Part shown: one piece after another, positions 21,281 to 29,116 of the stretch
Layout of the letters: the number at the start of each line of letters is the position of its first letter
Position numbering within the stretch: position 1 is the stretch's first letter
Virus record (IMG/VR): IMGVR_UViG_3300025698_000016
Span: 1-39,309 of that record
Source of the DNA: a virus
Reading direction: 5' to 3' (one strand)
Length of the DNA: 39,309 bases
Made by a program: the position numbers and the translations under genes
The notes under the pieces: model-generated
Told to the model about the DNA's origin: nothing
The model's database searches: none
Seen by the model: only the letters and a program-made list of their open reading frames with translations

Positions 21281-23731
21281 TTACATAGCCCCCTCTATCC
21301 ACCGTCGGAACGTATGTCTCTCGTTAATGTGAACGGTATGGTCCCGGAACTCTAACTCCGGGAAATACTTACCGTGAACGTCTCTCTCCGCCCGTTTGAG
21401 TTCAGGCATAGTTAGCGGATCTCCTCCCTCTCCTCGACGCGGGTCCGTCCGGTCCTTTAGTTCCTCACAGGCGTCCGTCGTCCGGGAGTCGTCCGGTCCC
21501 GTCCAGATATACCGGAGGGTAGCCGCGTCGTCGCGTTCCTCGTAGCCTTTCTCCCGGGCTGTGTTCAGAACGGAACTCGTCTCCGTCCGGGCGACGACCT
21601 CCGCCTCCTCTTTCGAGACGTTCGGAAACGTCTCCTGTATGTCGTCGCGGATCTCTCCGAGACTCCACCCGCTACCTCCGTCCTCCGTGAGGTTTTCGAG
21701 GAGAACGTCCTCTAAGCGGTCTTTCGCCTGTGTGAGTTCGTCGGACAGGGACTCTATCCCGTCGAACACAGCCCCGTCCTTAATCGCCTCCCGGATCTTA
21801 TCCACTACGTAGTCCGGGAGCTCCGAGGGGCTGAACGAGGCTTTTTCTATCGCCTCTATGGACTCCGGGTAGATCTGTTCCTTATGGGTGCGGAACAGAA
21901 CCTCGTCTACCGTCTCGACCTCCTCTTTCGAGAGGGTAGCCTTACTCTCGCGCCCCCGGATCCCGTTTCCCGAACCACCACTCTTAGACTGTTCCGTGGG
22001 TCCGTCCACGACCCGGAGGTAAACGTCCTCGTAGGAGTTCAGCGTCCCCCGGATAGTCGCCTCGTCCAGTCCGTGAACCGCTAATACGGGGTCGTGGGGG
22101 TCCGGGAGGTCCGGCGGATAGACCCTCTCGTTCCCGTTCCGCCGCCCTTTCGAGTCCACGACTTTCTCCGCGCCTAAGTCGAGGAGGCGGTTCAGGAACC
22201 CGGTCCACTCGGAGTCGTCTCCGTGGGCGACGCCCCCGGGCGGGAACGCGAGAACGACCGCGTTCCGGTTCTTTCGCGTCTCGACCGCCTCGACCGTCTC
22301 CCTGTCGAGGTTCCGTCCGTCCACGGAGGCGAACAGTCCGCCTCCCTCTCCGCCTCCGCTGGACGCGTTCCCCGCCTCCATTTCCCCGTCCTCTATCACC
22401 GGCATACCGTCGCGCCAACTTACGGAGAGTCCAGCGTCCGCCGCCTCTTTCCCCGCTTTGATGGACTCCTGTAGGGCGGAGGCTTTGGACTGTCGTTCCG
22501 AGGTCGTCGTCTCTTTCTCGAACTCGAAACGGAGGTCCGCCCCTATGTCCAGTTTCAGATCCGGGACGACTCCGAGGGTAAGCGCCTGTTCGAGGCGGTC
22601 TACGAGAACCCGAAAGCCCCGCTGTTTGTAAGCCTCCTGTTGACTCTCGTCCGTCGCCCGGTTCGTGTTCTCAAAGTCGAACCCGGCGTAGGAGGGGTTC
22701 ACTTTGAACACGCCTCCGAGTTCCGTTACCTTAGTGTGGTAGCGGTCGAGGAGTTGGAGTTCCTGATAGTTCGGGGAGAGGGCTGTGTATTCCACCGGGA
22801 ACTTAGTATAGGCTAACCTGTGTCGTTCGCCCTCGTTTAGCCGCATATCGTCTTTGAAGTTCGCCCAGTCCGCGGAGTCTATCGGGATCTCCGTGTCCGG
22901 CGGACGGGAAACGATACCCGGGGGCATACCCTGAATAAGGTCCAGTATCTCTTTCTCCGCTATCTCCTCTAAGACCTCTATGGAGTCCTGTCCTTTCTCG
23001 ACGGGACCCTCTCCGTAGGGCGTGTTCCCTCGTCGCGCCCACGAAACCCATACGACCTCCTCCTCCTCGAACGGGATCCCCTCGAACTCGTCCTTACCCG
23101 CGGACGAGGACTCCCTCACGAATTGAACGTAGCCCTCCGTAAACCCGCGGTCGTCCAGTCGTTTGAACATAGTCGCGGAGTCTACGTGGACTATCTCCCC
23201 GACCGGGTTCGACGTGTTCCCGCCCGGGTAGTGCTTTACCACGGTCCCGTCTCCGAGGCGGAGGAGGGTCCGGGACCACTCCTCTAAGAACTCCGAAAAG
23301 GTGGAGTCCGGGACGAGATCCCGGAGTTTCCGTTCCGCCTGTGCGATAGTCGAAGGATCCACGTCCGCCTCCTCGTCGTTCGGGACGAGACGCCAATTAG
23401 CGGAGGCGGCGTCCTGTGCTAAGGTGTCTACGTAGGTCTGTGGAACCGTCCCCGTCGAGAGATCCCGGAGGAGTTCGGGGTCGTAGGGTTTCGGGGCGGC
23501 GTCCTCACCGTCCAGCGCGTCCTCTAACGCTGTGGGGAGTGTCGCCTTTCGGTCCACGTTCTGTTTCTGGACCGCCCTCCCGGATCCGTCGAGGCGTTTC
23601 TCTAACGCCCTCGTCGCCTCCATTTTCTCCGAGAGAGAAAGTTCCTCCCCGGGACGCCGCGACGGTCGTCCCTCGTCCCGTTCGTCGGGAACTCCCGCGA
23701 CGCCGGACAGGAGAGTATCAAAAGTTCCCAT
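21281..23731 (-). CDS. Portal protein fused to MuF-type head protein
   Basis: This 816-residue protein is longer than a usual portal (about 400-550). Residues about 80-440 look like the portal core: a clip/stem part with KEILDLIQGMPPGIV and the long wing helices (YHTKVTELGGVFKVNPSYAG, then FRVLVDRLEQALTLGVVPD). Residues about 605-816 match a MuF-like head morphogenesis domain (VVARTETSSVLNTAREKGYE at 712-731, then YIWTGPDDSRTTDACEEL at 741-758, and a C-terminal HTVHINERHTFRRWI with histidines). A segment at about 465-580 (AVVLAFPPGGVAHGDD, then DPVLAVHGLDEATIRG) is of unknown fold. The portal forms the DNA gate, and MuF proteins often carry cargo or minor head functions. It has its own promoter. 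Confidence 0.8.
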   Translation of the reverse strand: MGTFDTLLSGVAGVPDERDEGRPSRRPGEELSLSEKMEATRALEKRLDGSGRAVQKQNVDRKATLPTALEDALDGEDAAPKPYDPELLRDLSTGTVPQTYVDTLAQDAASANWRLVPNDEEADVDPSTIAQAERKLRDLVPDSTFSEFLEEWSRTLLRLGDGTVVKHYPGGNTSNPVGEIVHVDSATMFKRLDDRGFTEGYVQFVRESSSAGKDEFEGIPFEEEEVVWVSWARRGNTPYGEGPVEKGQDSIEVLEEIAEKEILDLIQGMPPGIVSRPPDTEIPIDSADWANFKDDMRLNEGERHRLAYTKFPVEYTALSPNYQELQLLDRYHTKVTELGGVFKVNPSYAGFDFENTNRATDESQQEAYKQRGFRVLVDRLEQALTLGVVPDLKLDIGADLRFEFEKETTTSERQSKASALQESIKAGKEAADAGLSVSWRDGMPVIEDGEMEAGNASSGGGEGGGLFASVDGRNLDRETVEAVETRKNRNAVVLAFPPGGVAHGDDSEWTGFLNRLLDLGAEKVVDSKGRRNGNERVYPPDLPDPHDPVLAVHGLDEATIRGTLNSYEDVYLRVVDGPTEQSKSGGSGNGIRGRESKATLSKEEVETVDEVLFRTHKEQIYPESIEAIEKASFSPSELPDYVVDKIREAIKDGAVFDGIESLSDELTQAKDRLEDVLLENLTEDGGSGWSLGEIRDDIQETFPNVSKEEAEVVARTETSSVLNTAREKGYEERDDAATLRYIWTGPDDSRTTDACEELKDRTDPRRGEGGDPLTMPELKRAERDVHGKYFPELEFRDHTVHINERHTFRRWIEGAM

Positions 23732-23760
23732 TAGTCTTATCCTACTCGTCTAACCGGCGT

Positions 23761-23780
23761 CTCTTAAGGATTAACTACGG
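23761..23780 (-). promoter_or_regulatory. Promoter of the portal gene
   Basis: The minus strand reads CGTAG-TTAATCCTTAAGAG, centred about 36 bases before the ATG at 23731. It is close in form to the tail tube promoter. Confidence 0.5.
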
Positions 23781-23789
23781 GAAAGCGTC

Positions 23790-24476
23790 CTACCCGCCCC
23801 CGCCCCACTCCTCGACCTCCTCCGCGGGGACGTGTCCTCGTTCACACTCACAGTAGCCGAAAAGGTGAGTCGCGGCTACCTCGACCCGGAGAGACATAGC
23901 CGTAGCCGCCCCGAACACGTCCACGTTCTCGTTCCCTTTGTAGAGTCCGCGGAGGCGGGAACACTCCTCCTCCTCGAGCTCCGAAACGGACAGGCGTCGC
24001 GGGTTATTGTCGTGAGAACAGCGCCCGAAAATGTGCCGGGTTACGGTGTTATCAGAACGGTAGAACTCCTCCGCTATCTCCGCGACGCTGTAGCCCGCGG
24101 TGAACCTCTCCCTGAACGTCCGACACTCGACGGTTCCTATCTGTGGGGAGGCGGTCGGAGGGATCTCGTGGACGTGAGAACACTCTCCGTAGGCGTGTCT
24201 CATAACCTCGGAGGTCGTCGTCTCCGGGTAGCCCTCCATAACCTCCCGGACGGTCGTCGCCTCGGACATACTCCGCCGGATCCGTTTACAGGCGGAGGCG
24301 GAGGTCCCGGTCGAGGTCCCGTTCTCCACAGCCCCGTCCGGGAGGAGGTCGTTCGGGTTCCTGTCCGCCGGGTCTTTCCGGGCGAACTCCGCTATCCGGT
24401 CGTAGTCGTCGTCCGAGAGTCCCGCGCCTCCGTCGTCCGCGTGGGGTCCCGGGTTCTCGTCCCGGGACATACTCAT
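23790..24476 (-). CDS. Zinc/HTH triple-repeat DNA-binding protein
   Basis: The start ATG at 24476 is chosen because it overlaps the previous stop (ATGA), giving 228 residues. From about residue 63 the protein repeats a unit of about 55 residues three times, each an HTH-like segment ending in a Cys/His site. These are C63, H94, C99, H101 (RHAYGECSH); C118, H148, C153, H155 (RHIFGRCSH); and C172, H204, C209, C211/H215 (THLFGYCEC). Unit two has a clear HTH (GYSVAEIAEEFYRSDNTVTR). The regular spacing strongly suggests zinc-braced HTH domains. It lies just before the portal gene, so a packaging (small terminase-like) or regulatory role is possible. Confidence 0.7.
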   Translation of the reverse strand: MSMSRDENPGPHADDGGAGLSDDDYDRIAEFARKDPADRNPNDLLPDGAVENGTSTGTSASACKRIRRSMSEATTVREVMEGYPETTTSEVMRHAYGECSHVHEIPPTASPQIGTVECRTFRERFTAGYSVAEIAEEFYRSDNTVTRHIFGRCSHDNNPRRLSVSELEEEECSRLRGLYKGNENVDVFGAATAMSLRVEVAATHLFGYCECERGHVPAEEVEEWGGGG

Positions 24477-24949
24477 TTCCCCGTCGCCTCTACCGCGTTC
24501 TCCGGATCTACGGACTCCTGTTCCCCCCGACACTCCGGACACTTTCTCTCCGTCCAGTCTAACTCCTCCGTGAGGGTGAGTCTATGACAGGAACGACAGG
24601 GAGAGACGCGTGGGTGAGGGTCGAGATCCGAGGCGTCCTTAGTGTAACGGAGACGCGCCCGGAGGGACGGTTCGGAGTGTCCTTTCGGTGAGACGCCCCT
24701 CTCGGAGGCGTAGGTCTGTAGTTCGTTCCACTCGTCCGGGAGTTCGTCGTCTCCCTCCTGAAAGCGTAGGATCTCTTTCGCGTGGTCCTCACATACGTAG
24801 AGGCGGGTCCCGCGTTCGGTCCCGAACCACGTAACCGCGTCGTCCTTACAGCGGGGGAGGACGGGTTCGGGCGTGTCCCCGGACGCGTCCGGGAGTTTCC
24901 GTTCACAGCGGGACTCTATCTCGTCCGCCTGTGGAAAGTCCAGATCCAT
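24473..24949 (-). CDS. Zinc-finger protein with two metal sites
   Basis: This 158-residue protein has two likely zinc sites. The first is C15, C34, C53 and H56 (RLYVCEDHAKEI, as in zinc fingers that read CxxH), and the second is C118, C121, C137, C140 (CRSCHR...KCPEC), a classical zinc ribbon. The middle (about 85-100) resembles a short SAP-like or helical stretch (GVSPKGHSEPSLRARLRY). It overlaps the next gene by ATGA and starts on the TAATG of a membrane protein gene. Nucleic-acid binding is likely. The exact role is unknown. Confidence 0.7.
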   Translation of the reverse strand: MDLDFPQADEIESRCERKLPDASGDTPEPVLPRCKDDAVTWFGTERGTRLYVCEDHAKEILRFQEGDDELPDEWNELQTYASERGVSPKGHSEPSLRARLRYTKDASDLDPHPRVSPCRSCHRLTLTEELDWTERKCPECRGEQESVDPENAVEATGK

Positions 24950-25161
24950 TAGAGGATCCTCCCGTGTCCCGCTTTGCTGTGTCTGTGTCTCGACGCGTTA
25001 GCGATTAGGATAACCACCGTCCCGACGAGGACGACGGAGAACAGGATCCCGACTCCCGCGAACAGGAGGGCGGGGTCGTCGGAGGGAACGATACTCACGA
25101 CTCCCCACAGCCCGACTCCGAACAGCCCGGTGAGGAGGACGAGGGACCTCTCTATATGCAT
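24949..25161 (-). CDS. Two-segment membrane protein
   Basis: This 70-residue protein has two membrane segments (about 7-25 and 33-53) separated by an acidic turn (VPSDDPA) and followed by a basic tail with histidines (ASRHRHSKAGHGR). It is the first gene of an operon running to the zinc/HTH protein, with a TATA box about 29 bases upstream. The role is unknown. Superinfection exclusion or holin-like function is possible. Confidence 0.65.
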   Translation of the reverse strand: MHIERSLVLLTGLFGVGLWGVVSIVPSDDPALLFAGVGILFSVVLVGTVVILIANASRHRHSKAGHGRIL

Positions 25162-25329
25162 AGAGTAGCCTTACCCTACGAGTTCCATAAAGGTATCTTA
25201 GGCTACCGCTACTGAACTCCGGAACCGGGAGGATAGCGGACTTTTAAGGGGGAGTCCGTCGTAGGAACGACCGCATAGCGCGGGTTCCTCCTACGTTCCC
25301 GCCCTTTGGAACAGAACTCCGAGTTACTT
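25162..25329. other. Intergenic region with promoter and several inverted repeats
   Basis: The promoter of the gene at 25161 (minus strand GATACCTTTATGG, 25185-25197) lies at its left end. Three inverted repeats follow: CGGACT/AGTCCG (25237-25242, 25253-25258), AGGAAC/GTTCCT (25263-25268, 25284-25289) and a short GTTCC/GGAAC pair near 25295-25312. They lie just beyond the stop of the upstream operon and could end its transcript. No gene is seen. Confidence 0.4.
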
Positions 25330-25590
25330 CTACAGCTCGTGGACCGCGAACGCGACGAACGCGACGGAGACGACCGTCGAGATCCACATAGGGTAGGCGA
25401 GATCCGGGTAGAACTCCGGGAACGAGGTCGGGAGGAACCCCACGAAAATCCATATCAGGAGTCCGCCGGACGCCGCGAGAAAGTGGAACGTGAGGAGTCC
25501 CCACGCCGCGACGCCCGCGGACGCCGCGGTAACGAGGACTCCCGGGGCTACGTCTCCGAGAGTCGTCCGCCCCGTCTCGACGCTGGACAT
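25330..25590 (-). CDS. Small membrane protein
   Basis: The start at 25590 is chosen for its TAATG overlap with the previous gene, giving 86 residues. Two or three hydrophobic segments are visible (about 16-37, 41-56 and 67-84), the last rich in Val/Ala/Phe (WISTVVSVAFVAFAV). It is the last gene of the operon that starts at 28514. No family is recognised. A membrane role in host takeover or exit is inferred only from topology. Confidence 0.65.
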   Translation of the reverse strand: MSSVETGRTTLGDVAPGVLVTAASAGVAAWGLLTFHFLAASGGLLIWIFVGFLPTSFPEFYPDLAYPMWISTVVSVAFVAFAVHEL

Positions 25591-26030
25591 TACTCGTCCT
25601 CCCGTGGGTCGTAGCCGGGGTCCCACGTCCCGACGAGTTCGGGGATCTCCTCTCCCGTCCCCGGTTCCTCGACCGTCCTCTCCTCGAACCCGTCGAGGCG
25701 TTCCCGGAGGTTCGCGCCCTCTAACCACTCCGAGACTACGACCGTGAACACGACCTCCGTAGGCTGTGGTCCGTCCGCCCCGGAGAAATGCTGGACGACC
25801 GCGTTCAGCATACGCGAGAACTCCCCCGGGACGTAGGAGTGAACGTGGAACACGCGTAGGTCCTCGTCCCCTATCTCGTCGGGCTGAAAACAGAACGTGA
25901 GGTAGGAGTCGTTCACCGTCTCGACCGCGAACACAGGCGTCCCCGCGCCCACTACGTCCGGGTCGAACTCCCCCACGCCGCGGAGAGTGATACCGTCCGA
26001 GATCTCCCCGTAGTGAGTGTCGTGGGTCAT
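25590..26030 (-). CDS. Unknown acidic protein
   Basis: This 146-residue acidic protein is unrecognised. It is beta-rich in the first two thirds (TPVFAVETVNDSYLTFCFQ, then LRVFHVHSYVPGEFS, TEVVFTVVVSEWLEG) with an acidic Pro/Gly-rich tail. It starts on an ATGA-type overlap with the gene upstream and ends on the TAATG of the membrane protein gene, so it is fully embedded in the operon. Confidence 0.65.
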   Translation of the reverse strand: MTHDTHYGEISDGITLRGVGEFDPDVVGAGTPVFAVETVNDSYLTFCFQPDEIGDEDLRVFHVHSYVPGEFSRMLNAVVQHFSGADGPQPTEVVFTVVVSEWLEGANLRERLDGFEERTVEEPGTGEEIPELVGTWDPGYDPREDE

Positions 26031-26620
26031 AGGTCCACCTCGTCCGTGGTTTCGAGAACGTCCAGAACGAGGACGCGGACCTCCGTCTCGTAGTCCAGCG
26101 GGTCCGCGTAGTAGTCGTTCAGTATGTCGATTAGTGCGTTCAGGGTGTCCGTCGAGTAGGACCCTCCGAGGTCGTCCACCGTCCGGAGGGCGTCCTTAGC
26201 CTCGACGGACCGGGACGCCTGAACCTCCGCCCGGGCGAACACGTCCCCGGTCGGGGCGTAGACGAGTTCGAGAACGTCGCCCGGTCGGTAGTCGTGGTCG
26301 TCGTCCGGGTCATACCGGATAGTCGTGTCCGTCCACTCGTTTACGAGGAGGTCCGCTGGACCGTGGGCGAACTTTAGCCGCGGGAGGAACGACGAGAGAG
26401 GTTCCCCCGCCCGTTCCCCGTGTCCGCGGAACCGTCGGGCTACCGCCTCCGCGCCTAACCCGACGACCGTCTCCGCGAACTCGTCGGGAGACTGTTTCCG
26501 GATCCGGTCCCGGGTAAACGCCTGTTCGTGAGTAACCTGTAGCGGTTCCCCGTCCTCGTTCCGTTCGCCGTAGTCCACGACCCGGACCTGAACGTGAACG
26601 TTCGGGTGGTTCTCGTCCAT
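26027..26620 (-). CDS. Unknown protein with HTH-free alpha/beta layout
   Basis: The start at 26620 is chosen for its TAATG overlap, giving 197 residues. It shows an N-terminal beta strand (PNVHVQVRVVDYG), a basic helical middle (AETVVGLGAEAVARRFRGHG), a central string with ADLLVNEWTDTTIRYDP and RPGDVLELVYAPTG, and a C-terminal helix pair (TLNALIDILNDYYADPL) ending in a strand (EVRVLVLDVLET). No family is recognised and no Cys is present. Confidence 0.65.
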   Translation of the reverse strand: MDENHPNVHVQVRVVDYGERNEDGEPLQVTHEQAFTRDRIRKQSPDEFAETVVGLGAEAVARRFRGHGERAGEPLSSFLPRLKFAHGPADLLVNEWTDTTIRYDPDDDHDYRPGDVLELVYAPTGDVFARAEVQASRSVEAKDALRTVDDLGGSYSTDTLNALIDILNDYYADPLDYETEVRVLVLDVLETTDEVDL

Positions 26621-27216
26621 TACTCCTCGACCTCCCGGACGTAGTGGACCGTCCGAACCGTCGTTCCCGGGTCCAGCCCACTCCACGGGGCGGAGGTCCA
26701 GTCCTCGACGGGGGAGTAGTCGAGGAGTTTCGGGATCTGGACCGGGTTCTCCTCGTAGGGGAGGTCCGAGAGTTCCGGGACGGTCCACTCCTCGTAGGCG
26801 AACCGGACGTAGATCCGTTCGACGCGCCTCCGTTCCGCCTCCTGTGAGGCGTGGAGGGGTCCGACCTGTCCGTAGAGTCCTATGTCGGACTCGGAGAACC
26901 GCTGTTCGAGGTCGGATAGGTACTCCTGTAGGTCCTCGAAACGGTCGGACATACCGGGGTCCTCGTAGGTCCACGGGAGGAACAGGTCCGGGCGTTCGTC
27001 CCCGTAGCGGTGAGTAGCGTGTCCACAGGGAGAGAGGACGACCGCCTCGACCGTCTCGAACGTGAGGGCGTCCGACGGGTCGGGATCCTCCATAGCGATA
27101 GTCGCCCGTTCCTGTCCGAACTCCCGATACTCGACGGACGCCTCCTCGACCGCCTCGAAACACAGCGGACACAGGAGACGACGGTCGTCTCCGAGGTCGG
27201 GTAGTGGGTAGTTCAC
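26620..27216 (-). CDS. Zinc-site protein of unknown role
   Basis: The GTG start at 27216 overlaps the previous TGA (GTGA), giving 198 residues. A likely zinc site is formed by CPLC near the N terminus (residues 16-19) with a later CGHATH (about 64-69), a spacing seen in RING-like or treble-clef fingers but with few ligands. The rest is acidic and Trp-rich (LPWTYEDPGMSDRFEDL, then VEDWTSAPWSGLD). It lies in the middle of a tightly overlapping operon. Confidence 0.65.
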   Translation of the reverse strand: MNYPLPDLGDDRRLLCPLCFEAVEEASVEYREFGQERATIAMEDPDPSDALTFETVEAVVLSPCGHATHRYGDERPDLFLPWTYEDPGMSDRFEDLQEYLSDLEQRFSESDIGLYGQVGPLHASQEAERRRVERIYVRFAYEEWTVPELSDLPYEENPVQIPKLLDYSPVEDWTSAPWSGLDPGTTVRTVHYVREVEE

Positions 27217-27467
27217 GGGTGGACCTCCTCGACCTTTTCGCGTCCCCGCTGGACGAGTTCCCCACACTCCTCACAGGTCGTAAGCGTGAGGTCGGAGGAC
27301 CGTTCCCGCGCCTCCTCGGAGTAGTTGTAGTTATACAGGTCCACTTTCAGCCACCGCCTGTTAATCGGACGGGAGGCTTTCCGGCGGACGCGAACGTGGA
27401 GGGTCCAGCCCCGGACGGAGAGGGCGCGTCCCCAAAAGTTCGCGTTCCCCACGTCTTTCAGGTTCAC
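27213..27467 (-). CDS. Small basic protein with one CxxC
   Basis: The GTG start at 27467 is chosen for its GTGA overlap, giving 84 residues. The N-terminal two thirds are basic and aromatic (WTLHVRVRRKASRPINRRWL, then VDLYNYNYSEEA). A CEEC motif lies at 65-68 (TTCEECGELVQRG) and a His near the C terminus. This looks like a small nucleic-acid-binding or half-zinc-ribbon protein that may need a partner to complete the site. Confidence 0.65.
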   Translation of the reverse strand: MNLKDVGNANFWGRALSVRGWTLHVRVRRKASRPINRRWLKVDLYNYNYSEEARERSSDLTLTTCEECGELVQRGREKVEEVHP

Positions 27468-27976
27468 GCGTCCGCCCCCTCGTCCTCTCCGAGACTGTCC
27501 CGGTCGTCGGAGACGCCTTTCGACCCGGTGAGGATACTCACGTCGTCCGGAACGCGGTCCTCGTTCTGTAGGCGTTCGACTATCTCTATCCACTCCTCTC
27601 GGTCCACCCGCTGTAGAGTTACCTCCGCGTCTCCACGGTAGTAGATCCCGGAGTCCGGGACCTCCTCCTCGTTCCCGTAGCGGTAGAGCTGAATATCCGG
27701 GCGGGAGAACTCCCCGGGCGTCGTCGGGAACGGGCGGAGGGTCACTATGTCCACCGTCTCGACCTCCGTCCAGTCCGTCTCCCACAGGTTCGACTCTATA
27801 AACTCGTTCTGTCGTCGGACCTCCTCCTGAATTAGGCGGTCGAACTCCTGTAGGGTGGACTCCGCCTCCTGTAACTGTCGCGCCTGTTCAGCCCGGAGGA
27901 CCTGTTCCCGCTGTTCCTCCGTGAGTTCGTCCAGCGGGACGCCGTTCACGGAGTCGGGGAGGTCGTTCGGGTCCAT
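27464..27976 (-). CDS. Helical unknown protein
   Basis: This 170-residue protein has a long acidic helix at about 15-65 (DELTEEQREQVLRAEQARQL, then FDRLIQEEVRRQNEFIESN) with coiled-coil character. A beta part follows (VDIVTLRPFPTTPGEF) and then an acidic tail. It starts on the TAATG of the gene upstream. No family is recognised. Confidence 0.65.
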   Translation of the reverse strand: MDPNDLPDSVNGVPLDELTEEQREQVLRAEQARQLQEAESTLQEFDRLIQEEVRRQNEFIESNLWETDWTEVETVDIVTLRPFPTTPGEFSRPDIQLYRYGNEEEVPDSGIYYRGDAEVTLQRVDREEWIEIVERLQNEDRVPDDVSILTGSKGVSDDRDSLGEDEGADA

Positions 27977-28407
27977 TATTGGAACCCCCGCGGGTTCGTC
28001 TCCTGTTCGAGGAGGTCCGAGAGGCGAACGCGGTCCACGTCCAGCGGGATCTCTCCGTGGTCGTGGATCTCGAACTCCATAACGCCCTCTATCGCCTGTC
28101 GGAGGTCGTCGGGAACGTCCTCGACGGGGGTCCGACCCTCCTCCGCGGTAAAGACCTCACACTCTCCGGGTCCGTCCCCGTGTCTGTGGAGGGAGACGCC
28201 CACGTAGACCGCGTGAGGGTCCCCTACGGAGTCCTCGTAGAGTCCGAACCGGAGTTCTTTCTCCGTGACTCCGGGGAGATCCACGTCCGACGTGAGGGCG
28301 ACGACCGTAACCTCCGGGTCGTCCTCGTCGTCCTCCGCGTCTCCGTGTCCGATAGCGACAGTCCAGTTAGATCCGTCCGGGGACGGGTTCGGGGCGACGC
28401 CGAACAT
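27976..28407 (-). CDS. Unknown acidic protein coupled to a micro-membrane protein
   Basis: The start at 28407 is preferred over the upstream in-frame ATG at 28446 because it overlaps the stop of the small gene at 28407-28514 (TAATG), giving 143 residues. It has an N-terminal beta stretch (NWTVAIGHGDAEDDEDD, then VTVVALTSDVDL), a centre with HAVYVGVSLHRHGDG, and C-terminal helices (DLRQAIEGVMEFEIHDHGEI). No family is recognised. Confidence 0.65.
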   Translation of the reverse strand: MFGVAPNPSPDGSNWTVAIGHGDAEDDEDDPEVTVVALTSDVDLPGVTEKELRFGLYEDSVGDPHAVYVGVSLHRHGDGPGECEVFTAEEGRTPVEDVPDDLRQAIEGVMEFEIHDHGEIPLDVDRVRLSDLLEQETNPRGFQ

Positions 28408-28514
28408 TATCGGGCTACCCTCCACGCGACGCCCATACAGGTCCATAGCGTTCCGAGGATCCCCGCGGAGGCGAGGACGAAAATCTGTTCTCCGACGGTG
28501 AGTGATTCTATCAT
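28407..28514 (-). CDS. 35-residue membrane micro-protein
   Basis: ATG at 28514 opens a 35-residue frame (MIESLTVGEQIFVLASAG, then ILGTLWTCMGVAWRVAR) with one membrane segment at about 10-31 and a basic C-terminal end. Its stop overlaps the next ATG (TAATG) exactly as other gene pairs here do, and a promoter lies just upstream. Both points argue that it is a real gene and the first of its operon. Confidence 0.6.
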   Translation of the reverse strand: MIESLTVGEQIFVLASAGILGTLWTCMGVAWRVAR

Positions 28515-28702
28515 ACTCTTAGCACCTACCTACTACTCCTCTCCGGAGGGTCTTAAAGTTACCTCCACGCGTATAGGCGTTAGCGTGGTGTCTCGACCGG
28601 GATTATACAGTCATTAAACGACCCATTACCGTAGACTGTTCCGTGGTAGTGGGTCTATGACTTTAAGTAAGGGTATGCTACGAGTAGGTGGAGTGTTAGA
28701 AA
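28515..28702. promoter_or_regulatory. Divergent promoter region
   Basis: On the minus strand, GGTAACTTTAAGACCC (28548-28563) is a TATA-like box for the micro-protein operon. On the plus strand, GACTTTAAGTAA (28659-28670) lies about 40 bases before the ATG at 28703. The plus leader ends TTAGAAA-ATG, as does that of the gene at 1484. Confidence 0.5.
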
Positions 28703-29116
28703 ATGAGTTCCACGGTGAACGCGGTTCGAGACGGAGAGGAACAGCCCGGACAGAACATAGACGCGGTAATAGACGCTATCGCAAAGGACCGGAGACGGAT
28801 CCTCCTCGACGTTCTGGACGACGAGGGAGGCGGGACGTTCTCCGAGGTCGTCGCCCGCGTGAGTGAGGAGATCTACGGAACGGACTACTCCTCGAAAGAA
28901 CGGAAACGGGTCTACGTCTCCCTCTATCAGAACCACGTCCCCCGTCTCGGAGAGACGGGCGTAGTCGTGTTCGAGGGGACAGGAGACGACGACCGGATCT
29001 ACCCGGGTCCGACGTTCCCGGAGACGAAAGACGCCCTCGACTCTCTCCGGCGTAGCCTCGACCGGACGGACGAGGAGAAAGGACCGCGGTTCCGGACCCT
29101 CCGGGAGCTGATTTAG
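28703..29116 (+). CDS. Winged-helix regulator (DUF7344-like)
   Basis: This 137-residue protein resembles the DUF7344 winged-helix family of haloarchaeal regulators. It has an N-terminal helix (VIDAIAKDRRRILLDVLDDE), a second helix with SEVVARVSEEIYG, the recognition-helix region SSKERKRVYVSLYQNHVPRL and the wing with TGVVVFEGTGDDDRIYPG. It lies alone on the plus strand between two minus-strand operons and its stop overlaps the terminase stop. A regulator of the divergent operon promoter is the natural reading. Confidence 0.75.
   Translation: MSSTVNAVRDGEEQPGQNIDAVIDAIAKDRRRILLDVLDDEGGGTFSEVVARVSEEIYGTDYSSKERKRVYVSLYQNHVPRLGETGVVVFEGTGDDDRIYPGPTFPETKDALDSLRRSLDRTDEEKGPRFRTLRELI

Noticed and set aside
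23790-24542. Longer start of the zinc/HTH protein at 24542
   Set aside because: The added residues are Gly/Arg-rich shadow sequence of the upstream gene, while the ATG at 24476 forms the usual ATGA overlap.
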